Assembly (NCBI GenBank): GCA_903847405.1 | Contig: CAINDP010000087.1 | Span: forward strand, 1-41,915 | DNA from: an uncultured Myxococcales bacterium | GTDB lineage: Bacteria > Myxococcota_A > UBA9042 > DTJE01 | Length of the DNA stretch: 41,915 nucleotides | Direction: 5' to 3' | Part shown: in pieces, positions 14,628-23,418 of the stretch | Layout: each line of letters opens with the position of its first letter | How positions within the stretch are numbered: position 1 is the stretch's first letter | The notes under the pieces: model-generated | What the model was told of the DNA's origin: nothing | What the model saw: only the letters and a program-made list of their open reading frames with translations | The model's database searches: none | Made by a program: the position numbers and the translations under genes

Positions 14628-15743
14628 ATGCTGCTGCAACGCCAGGTGGATTGGGTCCGGCGCAGCGGAACGGACGCCGCGCCATCGAACCTCGTCGCCA
14701 ACATCGAGGTCGCGAACCTTTCGGCGCTGGTCGGCATGGCCGGGTCCCTCCTGCTGATCGCCCTCCTGCTGCCGCTGGGGCTGATCCGGCCGATCGCGCT
14801 GAACCTGTGCGCGTTGGCCGGTTATGCCCTCACGGTGTGGCTGAACCGGCGCCAGCACACCCGGATTTCGCGGATGTGGACGGGCGGCCTGTTCCTGGCC
14901 CAGGCCCTCTCGCTGACGTTCCTGCTGTCGTCGTCCAGCGGCGCGAACATCTACCTGCTGTGCGGCATCCCCGTGGCGTTCCTGCTGTTCGCCCCCGAGG
15001 AACCTCTGACCCGCGCAGGCGCCATCACCCTCAGCGTCCTGGCGTTCGCCCTGTCGGAAACCCGCGGGTTCCACGCTCCCGTCGAGGCGATTACCGCCGG
15101 GTGGCTGGAGGCCTTCTACTTCGTCACGCTCGTTTCGCTGTTCGTCGGGGTGGCGGTCATCGTCGAACGGTTCGGCACCGTCCTCAACAGGCTCGAGGCC
15201 GGGCAGCGGGCCCTGGCGGCGACCGACGAACTGACGGGCCTCGCCAGCCGACGTCACCTGCTGGCCCAGGCCAGTTCCACGCTGCGGGTGGCCCTCCGCT
15301 ATGGGCGGGACTTTTCGGTCGCCCTGATCGACGTCGATCACTTCAAGGCCGTGAACGACGAATGCGGCCACCTCGAGGGCGACCGCCTCCTGCGCGAAGT
15401 GACGGCCTGCCTGGACCGGAATCACCGGGAGGCCGACCTGCTGGGGCGGTACGGGGGCGAGGAATTCGTCCTGCTGCTGCCCGAAACGTCCCCGGGCGCG
15501 GCCTGCGTGGTCGCCGAGCGCAGCCGACGCAGCGTGGAGTCCCTGAGGCTGGACCTGGGCTCGGGTCCCCGGTCCGTGACCGTCAGCCTGGGCGTCGCCG
15601 GCCTGCGTCCCGGCGAGACGGCCGATCTGGACGACCTGCTGAAACGGGCGGACGAAGCGCTGTACAGGGCGAAGCATACGGGCCGGAACCGCGTGCACCT
15701 CTGGAGGGCTCCGGATGCGGAGTCCCCCGTCCGCGTGGCGTGA
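14628..15743 (+). CDS. Membrane diguanylate cyclase (GGDEF)
   Basis: This 371-residue protein is best started at ATG 14628 (CGGGGAC upstream); a TTG at 14574 is open but unlikely. About six membrane helices occupy residues 30-185, with no extracytoplasmic sensor of recognised type. The GGDEF domain (about 200-360) has the Mg-binding aspartate in VALIDVDHFKAVNDECGH and active-site GGEEF at 276-280, fully consistent with a working cyclase making c-di-GMP from two GTP. An intact inhibitory I-site, R267-x-x-D270, lies exactly five residues before the active site, so product inhibition is expected. The gene converges on the giant lipoprotein gene with only 3 bp between stop codons. Confidence 0.93.
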   Translation: MLLQRQVDWVRRSGTDAAPSNLVANIEVANLSALVGMAGSLLLIALLLPLGLIRPIALNLCALAGYALTVWLNRRQHTRISRMWTGGLFLAQALSLTFLLSSSSGANIYLLCGIPVAFLLFAPEEPLTRAGAITLSVLAFALSETRGFHAPVEAITAGWLEAFYFVTLVSLFVGVAVIVERFGTVLNRLEAGQRALAATDELTGLASRRHLLAQASSTLRVALRYGRDFSVALIDVDHFKAVNDECGHLEGDRLLREVTACLDRNHREADLLGRYGGEEFVLLLPETSPGAACVVAERSRRSVESLRLDLGSGPRSVTVSLGVAGLRPGETADLDDLLKRADEALYRAKHTGRNRVHLWRAPDAESPVRVA

Positions 15744-15746
15744 ACC

Positions 15747-18700
15747 TCAGTACACGTTCTTCGCCTTCAACTGGTATGCGGTCTGGGCGCAGTCGGTGGC
15801 CGCCGCGCAGCCCGGCCTGCGGAAGACGCGCACCAGGTAGGTCTTGGACGTGACGCCGTTGTTGCAGTAGGACAGCCCGTGGGTCCCGCAGGCGGCCACG
15901 CTGTTGCAGCAAGGGTCGGAAATGCCGGGGGACTCGCAGGCCCCGTCGACGCAGCATCCCCAGGTCCCGCGCACCGCTTCGTCCGGGTCGATGCACGGTC
16001 GCTCGTTGGCGAAGGTGTCGTCGTAGGACGTCAGGTCCACGTTCAGGCCCGACCCGCAGGTCGCCGCGACCTCGCAGGACGAGTAGACCTGGAAGCGGAT
16101 GCACGAATCGGTGTTCCCCGCCTCCAGCCAGATTTGGATGCCGTAGGCCTCGTTGCCCGGCGCGCCCAGCGTGCCGGACTGCACCACGTTCGTCGCCGAC
16201 ACCTGGAACCAGTCCTCTTCGCCGGGAACGACGCGCCCGTCGATCGTCGTCGCCGCCTGCCCCGAGACGGCGTCGGACAGTGTCCCCATGTCGACGGGGC
16301 TGGCGCAGGCCGTTCCGACCCCCTGGATGTCCCGGCTGTCGGCCTGGCATTCGCAGCCGTTGCCGTACAGTCCGTCGAGGTTGTAGTACCACGACGAACA
16401 CGACGCGATCACGCACTGCCCGCCCGTGCACGCCGAGGTGGCGTTGGTCGCGCTGCACGACGACACGGCGTTGTGGTCGTCCGCCGTGCCGTTGCAGTCC
16501 TCGTCCTGGCCGTTGCACGTTTCCGTGGTGGGGCCGGGGCTCTGCTCGGTCGGGCAGTAGGTCCCCAGCTTGTCCGCCCGGCAGGCCGAATAGCCTCCGC
16601 CGCACCGGCCGGCGCCGCAGGCCGCGCCCACGCCCCGGATCGTCGCCCCGTCCAGGCCGACGAACAGGAAGGTTTCGTCCGTGGCGCCGTCGCAATCGTT
16701 GTCCATGCCGTCGCACGCCGTTTCGGTCGCGACCTGGTAGTTCGTGTTGTTGGTGATGTAGGCGGCGCTCCCGCAGGCCTGCCACACGCCGCTGACGCAC
16801 AGGAAGGCGGACTTCTTCGCCCCGGCGCACACGCCCGACTGCAAATCGCACGCGGGCTGGTCGGCATTGAAGAACCCGTTCGTGATGCTGTTCGCGTCCA
16901 AGCTGTCCGTCAGGCCGTCGCAGTCGTTGTCGACCCCGTCGCACCGCTCGCTGGATGCGCTGCTTTCGGTCGGGCAGGTGGCCCCGGTCTGGTCGGTCCT
17001 GCAAGCCGTGGTCCCGCCCGCGCAGGCGCCGGTGCCGCAGGCCTTCCCGACGCCGGTCACGGTGCCGCCGTTCAGCAGCGTCACGGCAAAGTCCTCGTCG
17101 GTCGAACCGTCGCAGTCGTTGTCCCGCCCGTCGCACCGGCGTTCGATCCCGGCGTCATAGTAGGGCGTGAAGGTCGCATAGTCGCCGTCGGTGCAGGCGT
17201 TCCACTGGCCGGCCTGGCAGCGGTTGGCGGTCTTCCTGGAGCCCGAACACACCCCCTGCTGGTTCCCGCACAGCGGCTGGTCGTTCACGAAGAACCCGCC
17301 CACGATGCTGCCGGAATCCGCCGCGTCGGTCAGCCCGTCGCAGTCGTCGTCGCTGCCGTTGCAGACCTCCGCGGAGGCCGCCGATTCCGTCGGGCAGATC
17401 GTCGCGGTCTTGTCGGAACGGCAGACGGTCGATCCGCCGGTACAGGCCCCGACGCCGCACGCCTGGCCGACCCCGACCACCAGCGTTCCGTTCATCAGGG
17501 TGACCGAGAAATTCTCGTCCGTGGACCCGTCGCAGTCGTTGTCCACGCTGTCGCAATGGACCTCGTTGGCCCCTTCATAGTCGGCCGACTGGGCCGCGTA
17601 CTGGGCCGACCCGCAGGCCAGCCACGATCCGCCGACGCACAGGGAGGCGGGCTTCATCGAGCCCAGGCAGGCACCGTTCTGGTTTCCGCACTCCACGGTA
17701 TCGGCCGGGAAGAACCCGCCGACCTGGCTGTTCAAATCGGCCGCGTCCCGGAAGCCGTCGCAGTCGTCGTCCACGTTGTTGCACTTCTCGGCGACGGCCC
17801 GGGCCTCGGTGGGGCAGGTGATGCCCAACTGGTCCGCGGTGCAGACCGTCGAGCCTCCCAGGCACTTGCCCACGCCACACGACGCGCCCACGCCGGAAAC
17901 GGATCGGCCGTCCAGGAGCGTCAACGTCAGGTCCTCGTCCGTCCCGCCGTCGCAGTCGTTGTCCAGCGCGTCGCACTTCACCTCGCGGCCCGCCTGGTAG
18001 TCGGCGCCGAACCGCACGTATTCGGTGATCCCGCACTCCATGAACCGGCCGTTGACGCACAGCGAAGCCGGCTTGTCCGCCCCGTAGCACACGCCCGTCT
18101 GCTTTTCGCAACCCGGGTGGTCCGTGGGGAACCGGCCGTCGACCAGGCTTCCGGTGTCCAGGGCGTCCGTCGACCCGTCGCAGTCGTTGTCCACGTTGTC
18201 GCAGACCTCGGGCAGCACCCGGGTTTCGGTCGGGCAGGCGATTCCCGTCCCGTCGCCCCGGCAGGCCGTCGCGCCGCCCGCGCACGCCCCGGCGCCGCAC
18301 GCCTGGCCGATGCCCTGGACCGCCCTTCCGTCCAGCAGCGTCAGGCCGAAGTCCTCGTCGACGGACCCGTCGCAGTCGTTGTCCAGCCCGTCGCAGTTCG
18401 TTTCGAAACCCGCCTCGTAGGCCGTGTTCCAGGCCACGTACTGGGTCGTCCCGCAGGAAGTCCAGGCGCCGGCGACGCACAGCAGGGCGGGCTTCCGGGA
18501 GCCGCTGCACACGCCGCTGGTCTTTTCGCAATTCGGACGGTCGATGCCGAGGAAGCCGTTCGAGATGCTGTTCGTGTCCAGGGCATCCGTCAGGCCGTCG
18601 CAGTCGTCGTCCACCCCGTTGCAGCGCTCCGGACGCATATCGGCTTCCGTGGTGCACAGGATCCCGGTGCCCTCGTTGTCGCAGGCCGTGGTGCCACCGG

Positions 18701-21700
18701 CGCAGCCGCCGACGCCGCAGGCCTTCCCGATGCCGATCACGGTCCGGCCGTCCTGCAGCACCAGCGGGAACGTGTCGTCCACGGCCCCGTTGCAGTCGTT
18801 GTCGATGCCGTCGCACCGCGCCTCGACCGGGGCGTCGTACGCCGTGCTGAACGCCGCGTACTGGGCGTCCAGACACGCCAGCCACTGGCCGGCGACGCAC
18901 CGGGAGGCCGGCTTCTGGGACCCTGCGCACGCACCCGCCTGCCGTTCGCAGTTCGGCCGATCCGACGGGAAGAACCCGCCGACCAGACTGCCGGTGTCCA
19001 GGGCGTCCGTCAGGCCGTCGCAATCGTCGTCGGTTCCGTTGCAGGTTTCGGGCATCGCCGCCGTTTCCGCGACGCATTCGATGCCCGACCCGTCGCCCCG
19101 GCACGTCGCCACGCCGCCGGCGCACCGCCCGACGCCGCACGCAGCCCCGGCGCCCGTGACGCGCCGGCCGTCCAGCAGCGTCACGCCGAAGTCCTCGTCC
19201 GTGGACCCGTCACAGTCGTTGTCCAGGGCGTCGCAGTGGGTTTCGGACCCGGCCTGGTACGCGATGCTGAGGACCAGGTACTCCGCGGTCCGGCAGGGCT
19301 GCCACGCCCCCCCGATGCACAGCGCCGCCGGCTTGCGGGACCCGGCGCAGACGCCCACCTTCAGTTCGCAGTCGGGCCGATCGGCCACGAACATGCCGTC
19401 CACGATGCTGTCCATGTCCAGGGCGTCGGTCCGGCCGTCGCAGTCGTCGTCCTTCCCGTTGCATCGTTCCGCGGTCGCCCCGGCCTCCGCCAGGCACTCG
19501 ATCCCCAGGCCGTCGGCCCGGCACGTCGTGGTCCCGCCCAGGCATTCGCCGGCGCCGCAGGCCGCGCCGATCCCGTTCACCGCGCGCCCGTCCAGCAGCG
19601 TCAGGCGGAAGTCCTCGTCGATCAGACCGTCGCAGTCGCTGTCCTTCCCGTCGCAGCGCGTTTCGGCCCCGGGCTCGTAGCCCGCGGAGTGCGCCAGGTA
19701 GGTGGCGTCCAGGCAGGGCTGCCAGGCGCCGTCCACGCACAGCGACACGGGCTTCTTCGCCCCCAGGCACTCGCCGTTCGCGTTTTCGCAGGCCGGCTGG
19801 TCCGCCGCCAGGAACCCGGCCACGATGCTGTCCGCATCCGCCGCATCGGTCAGGCCGTCGCAGTCGTCGTCGTGGCCGTTGCACTTTTCGACCGCGGCAC
19901 GGGCCTCCGCCGGACAGGTGATGCCTGAGCCGTCCGGCAGGCAGATCGTCGTCCCGCCGGCACACTCGCCGGTGCCGCAGGCCACGCCGGGCCCGAAGAC
20001 GGTCCGTCCGTCCAGCAGCGCCAGGCCCAGGTCCTCGTCGGCGCGACCGTCGCAGTCGTTGTCGCGCCCGTCGCACAGCACCTCGGCCCCGGCGTTGTAC
20101 TGGTCGTCGTTGGCGACGTACTGCGCCGTGCCGCAGGACGTCCACACGCCGGCGACGCAAAGGGCGGCCGGATGGCGGGCCCCCGCGCACACGCCCCGCT
20201 GCAGTTCGCACAGCGGCTGATCGGCCTTCAGGAACCCGCCCACCTGGTCGGTCGTGTCGGCCGCGTCCGTCAGGCCGTCGCAGTCGTCGTCCTTGCCGTT
20301 GCACACTTCCTGCGCCCCGTGGTTCACCGCCGGGTCCTGCGGCGCACAGTCGGCCACGGTCGGGGTCGGACAGCCCGGGTTCAGGTTCGGATCGCCGTCG
20401 CCGTCGATGTCGCAGTCGCAGGCGTCGCCCTCGCCGTCCCCGTTGGCGTCGGCCTGATCGGCGTTCTTCACCCGCAGGCAGTTGTCCAGGACGGACACGA
20501 CGCACGCGGCGCCCGTCCGGTCGATGCCGGGATTGCCCGCGCCGTCGCCGTCCAGATCGCAGTCGCAGGCGTCGCCGTTGCCGTCGCCGTCCAGGTCCTC
20601 CTGCGGCGGGTTCGGCAGCCGCGGGCAGTTGTCCTGCACGTTGATAACGCCGTCGCCATCCCAGTCGGAATTGCAGACATCCCCGAACTCGCTGCCGGTG
20701 GTGTTCGCCTGGTCGGGATTCGGGGTGAACGCGCAGTTGTCCGTCGGGCCGGCCACCGGGCACCCCGGGTTGTCGTTCGCCACGCCGTCGTTGTCGATGT
20801 CGCAGTCGCAGGCGTCGCCCAGCCCGTCCCCCGGAATCCAGGTCCGGTCGGTGTTGTCCTGGTCCGGGTTGAAGACGGTCGGGCAGTTGTCGGCCGGGGC
20901 CGCCGCGGGACAGCCCGGGTTGTCGTTCGCCACGCCGTCGTTGTCCTGGTCGCAATCGCAGGCGTCGCCGTTGCCGTCGCCGTCCAGGTTCGCCTGGTTC
21001 GGGTTCGACACGGTCGGGCAGTTGTCCGGGGCGGCGACCACCGGGCATCCGGGCCGGTTGTCCGGCACCCCGTCGGCGTCCACGTCGCAGTCGCAGGCGT
21101 CCCCCTTCCCGTCGGCGTCGCTGTCCCCCTGGGCGGGGTTCGACACCAGCCGGCAGTTGTCCTTCGGGTCGGCCACCGGGCACCCGGGGTTGTCGTTCGC
21201 CACGCCGTCGTTGTCCACGTCGCAGTCGCACGCGTCGCCGATCAGGTCGTTGTCCGTGTCCGTCTGGTCGGGGTTGAACACCGTCAGGCAGTTGTCCTTC
21301 GGGAACGCCTGGGGGCAGTTCGGGTTGTCGTTCGCCGCACCGTCGCCGTCCACGTCGCAGTCGCAGGCGTCGCCCCCGCCGTCCAGATCCATGTCGGCCT
21401 GGTCGGCGTTCGCGACCGTCGGACAGTTGTCACAGGTCCCGGCACGGCACACCGGGCAGCCGGAGTTCGAATTCGGCTTGCCGTCCCCGTCGATGTCGCA
21501 GTCCACACAGTCGGCGATCGTGTCGCGGTCCCCGTCCAGGAAGCCCTCGTCGGTCTGCCCGTTGCAGTCGTCGTCCTTGCCGTTGCACGTTTCGCTGGTC
21601 GCATAGGCGCCCTGGCAGATTTCCTGCCGGCCGCCGACGCAGGGCGCATTGCCCTTGCAGATCCCCAGGCCGTTTTCCAGGTCGCATACCGCCGCCGACA

Positions 21701-22547
21701 CGTCCTCGTCCGTGTCGCCGTCGCAGTCGTCGTCCTGGGAATTGCAGGTTTCGGCGGCGGGCGTCCTGGCGTTGCACGCCGTGTCACAGGTCCGCTCGCC
21801 GTCGCAACTGCCGAAGTCGTTTTCGACGCGACAGGACGTCCGATACTGCTTGTCCTTGAACTTCTGCGTGCAGGGGCATTCGCCCGACAGGGGCCGGCAC
21901 AGGGACCGCGCCTCGCCGTCCACCTGCAGGTCGTCACACGTGAAGCCCCGCGGGCAGGCGTTCTGGTCACTGCATTCCACGCCGCAGAACTTCCCGACGG
22001 GGCCATGGTCCAGGCAACTGTTCCGGGACGAAAGGAAGGCGCTGGCACAGTCGCCGTCGTTCCTGCAGGGCTGGCACAGCATCGACGACTTGTCGATGCA
22101 GGCGTATGTCACGTCCGGTTCCGCAGTGACGCGGGCGCATGCCCAGCCCTGGGGACAGGAGCCCTCGCTGAGGCACAGCCGCGTGCAGACGAAATCCTCC
22201 ATGGTTTCGATGCAGAACCCGGACATGCAGACGTCCGGCGTCGTGCAGGGCCAGCCGAACTCGCCGGGCAGCGGGGGGACGTCGGTTTCGGCGGGGACGT
22301 CCACGGCCACCGCGTCGAAAACGTCACACCCGTCGCCCGAACAGTCCCCGAACACCTCGTCGTCCGAAGGGAGGTCCCGCGGGGCGCCGACCTCGTCCCC
22401 TCCGTCGGGCAGATCCAGGAGGTCGGCGATCGGCTGGTCCCGGTCGCCCGGGTCGCGGCCCGGATCCCCGGCCGGTGTGGTGCTCCCACCGCAGCCGCCG
22501 AACAGGAGGGCAAACGCCAAGGTTCCCCGGACGATTGCGCTGCGCAT
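15747..22547 (-). CDS. Giant Cys/Asp-rich repeat lipoprotein (TSP3 and MopE-type repeats)
   Basis: This 2266-residue surface protein starts at ATG 22547 with GGAG upstream. The leader ends near Cys19 (FGGC, an imperfect lipobox). An acidic stalk (20-95) is followed by Cys-rich modules, the first MopE-type motifs (CNSQDDDCDGDTDED; compare PF11617) and about eight thrombospondin type-3 units of 40-50 residues (about 340-725; for example DCDVDNDGVANDNPGCP and GDACDCD), which bind calcium. Residues about 749-2010 are nine tandem 140-residue repeats, each with two motifs (CNGxDDDCDG then CDGxDNDCDG, 76 residues apart). The C-terminal 250 residues form an unrecognised beta-rich, Cys-containing domain, perhaps a pre-peptidase or jelly-roll type. 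The design suggests a long, disulfide- and metal-stiffened surface fibre. It diverges from hemerythrin and converges with the diguanylate cyclase. Confidence 0.92.
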   Translation of the reverse strand: MRSAIVRGTLAFALLFGGCGGSTTPAGDPGRDPGDRDQPIADLLDLPDGGDEVGAPRDLPSDDEVFGDCSGDGCDVFDAVAVDVPAETDVPPLPGEFGWPCTTPDVCMSGFCIETMEDFVCTRLCLSEGSCPQGWACARVTAEPDVTYACIDKSSMLCQPCRNDGDCASAFLSSRNSCLDHGPVGKFCGVECSDQNACPRGFTCDDLQVDGEARSLCRPLSGECPCTQKFKDKQYRTSCRVENDFGSCDGERTCDTACNARTPAAETCNSQDDDCDGDTDEDVSAAVCDLENGLGICKGNAPCVGGRQEICQGAYATSETCNGKDDDCNGQTDEGFLDGDRDTIADCVDCDIDGDGKPNSNSGCPVCRAGTCDNCPTVANADQADMDLDGGGDACDCDVDGDGAANDNPNCPQAFPKDNCLTVFNPDQTDTDNDLIGDACDCDVDNDGVANDNPGCPVADPKDNCRLVSNPAQGDSDADGKGDACDCDVDADGVPDNRPGCPVVAAPDNCPTVSNPNQANLDGDGNGDACDCDQDNDGVANDNPGCPAAAPADNCPTVFNPDQDNTDRTWIPGDGLGDACDCDIDNDGVANDNPGCPVAGPTDNCAFTPNPDQANTTGSEFGDVCNSDWDGDGVINVQDNCPRLPNPPQEDLDGDGNGDACDCDLDGDGAGNPGIDRTGAACVVSVLDNCLRVKNADQADANGDGEGDACDCDIDGDGDPNLNPGCPTPTVADCAPQDPAVNHGAQEVCNGKDDDCDGLTDAADTTDQVGGFLKADQPLCELQRGVCAGARHPAALCVAGVWTSCGTAQYVANDDQYNAGAEVLCDGRDNDCDGRADEDLGLALLDGRTVFGPGVACGTGECAGGTTICLPDGSGITCPAEARAAVEKCNGHDDDCDGLTDAADADSIVAGFLAADQPACENANGECLGAKKPVSLCVDGAWQPCLDATYLAHSAGYEPGAETRCDGKDSDCDGLIDEDFRLTLLDGRAVNGIGAACGAGECLGGTTTCRADGLGIECLAEAGATAERCNGKDDDCDGRTDALDMDSIVDGMFVADRPDCELKVGVCAGSRKPAALCIGGAWQPCRTAEYLVLSIAYQAGSETHCDALDNDCDGSTDEDFGVTLLDGRRVTGAGAACGVGRCAGGVATCRGDGSGIECVAETAAMPETCNGTDDDCDGLTDALDTGSLVGGFFPSDRPNCERQAGACAGSQKPASRCVAGQWLACLDAQYAAFSTAYDAPVEARCDGIDNDCNGAVDDTFPLVLQDGRTVIGIGKACGVGGCAGGTTACDNEGTGILCTTEADMRPERCNGVDDDCDGLTDALDTNSISNGFLGIDRPNCEKTSGVCSGSRKPALLCVAGAWTSCGTTQYVAWNTAYEAGFETNCDGLDNDCDGSVDEDFGLTLLDGRAVQGIGQACGAGACAGGATACRGDGTGIACPTETRVLPEVCDNVDNDCDGSTDALDTGSLVDGRFPTDHPGCEKQTGVCYGADKPASLCVNGRFMECGITEYVRFGADYQAGREVKCDALDNDCDGGTDEDLTLTLLDGRSVSGVGASCGVGKCLGGSTVCTADQLGITCPTEARAVAEKCNNVDDDCDGFRDAADLNSQVGGFFPADTVECGNQNGACLGSMKPASLCVGGSWLACGSAQYAAQSADYEGANEVHCDSVDNDCDGSTDENFSVTLMNGTLVVGVGQACGVGACTGGSTVCRSDKTATICPTESAASAEVCNGSDDDCDGLTDAADSGSIVGGFFVNDQPLCGNQQGVCSGSRKTANRCQAGQWNACTDGDYATFTPYYDAGIERRCDGRDNDCDGSTDEDFAVTLLNGGTVTGVGKACGTGACAGGTTACRTDQTGATCPTESSASSERCDGVDNDCDGLTDSLDANSITNGFFNADQPACDLQSGVCAGAKKSAFLCVSGVWQACGSAAYITNNTNYQVATETACDGMDNDCDGATDETFLFVGLDGATIRGVGAACGAGRCGGGYSACRADKLGTYCPTEQSPGPTTETCNGQDEDCNGTADDHNAVSSCSATNATSACTGGQCVIASCSSWYYNLDGLYGNGCECQADSRDIQGVGTACASPVDMGTLSDAVSGQAATTIDGRVVPGEEDWFQVSATNVVQSGTLGAPGNEAYGIQIWLEAGNTDSCIRFQVYSSCEVAATCGSGLNVDLTSYDDTFANERPCIDPDEAVRGTWGCCVDGACESPGISDPCCNSVAACGTHGLSYCNNGVTSKTYLVRVFRRPGCAAATDCAQTAYQLKAKNVY
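16518..20303 (-). repeat. Nine tandem 420-bp coding repeats (140 residues each)
   Basis: The first Cys codon of successive repeats falls at 20301, 19881, 19461, 19041, 18621, 18201, 17781, 17361 and 16941, each exactly 420 bp apart. The next motif is at 16515, 426 bp on. Sequences have diverged at many codons, but the first eight intervals contain no net insertion or deletion. Confidence 0.93.
20370..21530 (-). repeat. Thrombospondin type-3-like calcium repeats
   Basis: About eight units of 110-150 bp encode DxDxDGxxNxxPGCP, then DNCPTVxNPDQ, then DGxGDACDCD. One unit near 20660-20700 is degenerate (GDVCNSDWDGDG). They lie between the N-terminal Cys modules and the 140-residue repeats. Confidence 0.85.
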
Positions 22548-22758
22548 GGCGGTCTCCGCTGGGTGCGACCGGGCGATGATATCCCAGGGACCCTCCCGCC
22601 TCAACGGCGGCGAAACCTTTGTCCGACCGGACCTTCCCGGCAATTCTGGCCCCCTCCGCGAATTCGATTCGCCTGCGCCCGCGCCTCCGCTATCCTTGGG
22701 GCATTCCGGGGTCACGCACCGCCTGGTCCGCCGGACGATGTGGAGCAGGGAGGCCGAC

Positions 22759-23406
22759 ATGCTGCGACTGGAGTTCCCCGACGACCTGTTGACCGGCCAC
22801 GCCGAGGTGGATCGGCAGCACCGGATGCTGTTCGACGCCGCCGACCGGGTCCTGGCGGTGAAGCAGGCCACGCGGGACACCGTGGTCCCGGCGCTGAGGT
22901 TCCTGCTGTCCTACGTGCACTACCACTTCGGGGCCGAGGAGGCCCTGATGGACGCGATCGCGTACGACCGGGCGGAGCACCACAAGCGCCAGCACAAGAT
23001 GCTCCGGGAAGCGGCCGAGGCGGTCAAGGAAGCCGCCCTGGCCGGGGAGGACCTCGCCAGGGTGGCGGCGCGGTTGCACGTGCTGTTCCTGGACGGGTAC
23101 GTCTTCCACATCCGGCATGTCGATGCCCCCCTGGCCGCCGCCGCACGGGATCGGGGCCTGGAGGGCGCGGACGCCCTGCCTCCGTCCGGGGTGCTGGTCC
23201 AGGCAGGCAGGCTGGGCCCCGAGCACGAGGGCGTCGATGCGCCCGTCACGACGGGGACCCCGGACGTCGGCATCGACCTGCCGGCCGTCACGACCGGAAC
23301 CCCGGACGTCGGCATCGACCCGCCGGCCGTTTCCCGGGTCCCGGACGATGGCGTCGAACTGCCGGTCGTGGCCGACGCTTCCAAGGATTCCTGGATCAAG
23401 CACTGA
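22759..23406 (+). CDS. Bacteriohemerythrin with repetitive C-terminal tail
   Basis: This 215-residue protein is best started at ATG 22759 (AGGGAGG 5 bases upstream); an ATG at 22738 lacks a site. The four-helix hemerythrin domain (about 1-130) keeps the di-iron ligands: His21 in DRQH, His56 and Glu60 in HFGAEE, His75 and His79 in HKRQH, and His117 and Asp122 in HIRHVD. The family binds O2 for storage, delivery or sensing. An added tail of about 85 residues contains 14-residue repeats (VTTGTPDVGID) and ends in KDSWIKH. No signal peptide is present, so it is cytoplasmic. It is followed after 12 bp by an MFS transporter gene, probably one operon. Confidence 0.9.
   Translation: MLRLEFPDDLLTGHAEVDRQHRMLFDAADRVLAVKQATRDTVVPALRFLLSYVHYHFGAEEALMDAIAYDRAEHHKRQHKMLREAAEAVKEAALAGEDLARVAARLHVLFLDGYVFHIRHVDAPLAAAARDRGLEGADALPPSGVLVQAGRLGPEHEGVDAPVTTGTPDVGIDLPAVTTGTPDVGIDPPAVSRVPDDGVELPVVADASKDSWIKH
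23233..23373 (+). repeat. Tandem 42-bp coding repeats in hemerythrin tail
   Basis: Three and a half units encode [V/I]D-x-P-A-V-T-T-G-T-P-D-V-G. The first two are nearly identical in DNA (CCCCGGACGTCGGCATCGAC recurs); the third and fourth have drifted. Confidence 0.8.
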
Positions 23407-23418
23407 CGGAAGCGACGA

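Noticed and set aside
15879..19928. Plus-strand open frame of 1349 codons opposite the giant lipoprotein gene
   Set aside because: It is a mirror of the high-GC, Asp/Cys-rich repeats. It shows no domains, ribosome site or signal, is rich in Arg/Val/Ala and repeats with the same 420-bp period.
16518..20303. CRISPR or satellite array
   Set aside because: The periodicity is coding: the reading frame is open, unit length is 140 codons and the conserved positions are Cys and Asp codons.
22548..22758. Search for the composite operator between the giant gene and hemerythrin
   Set aside because: No TTTCGCTACA or GTAGAC-GTCTAC-like element is present in this divergent region.
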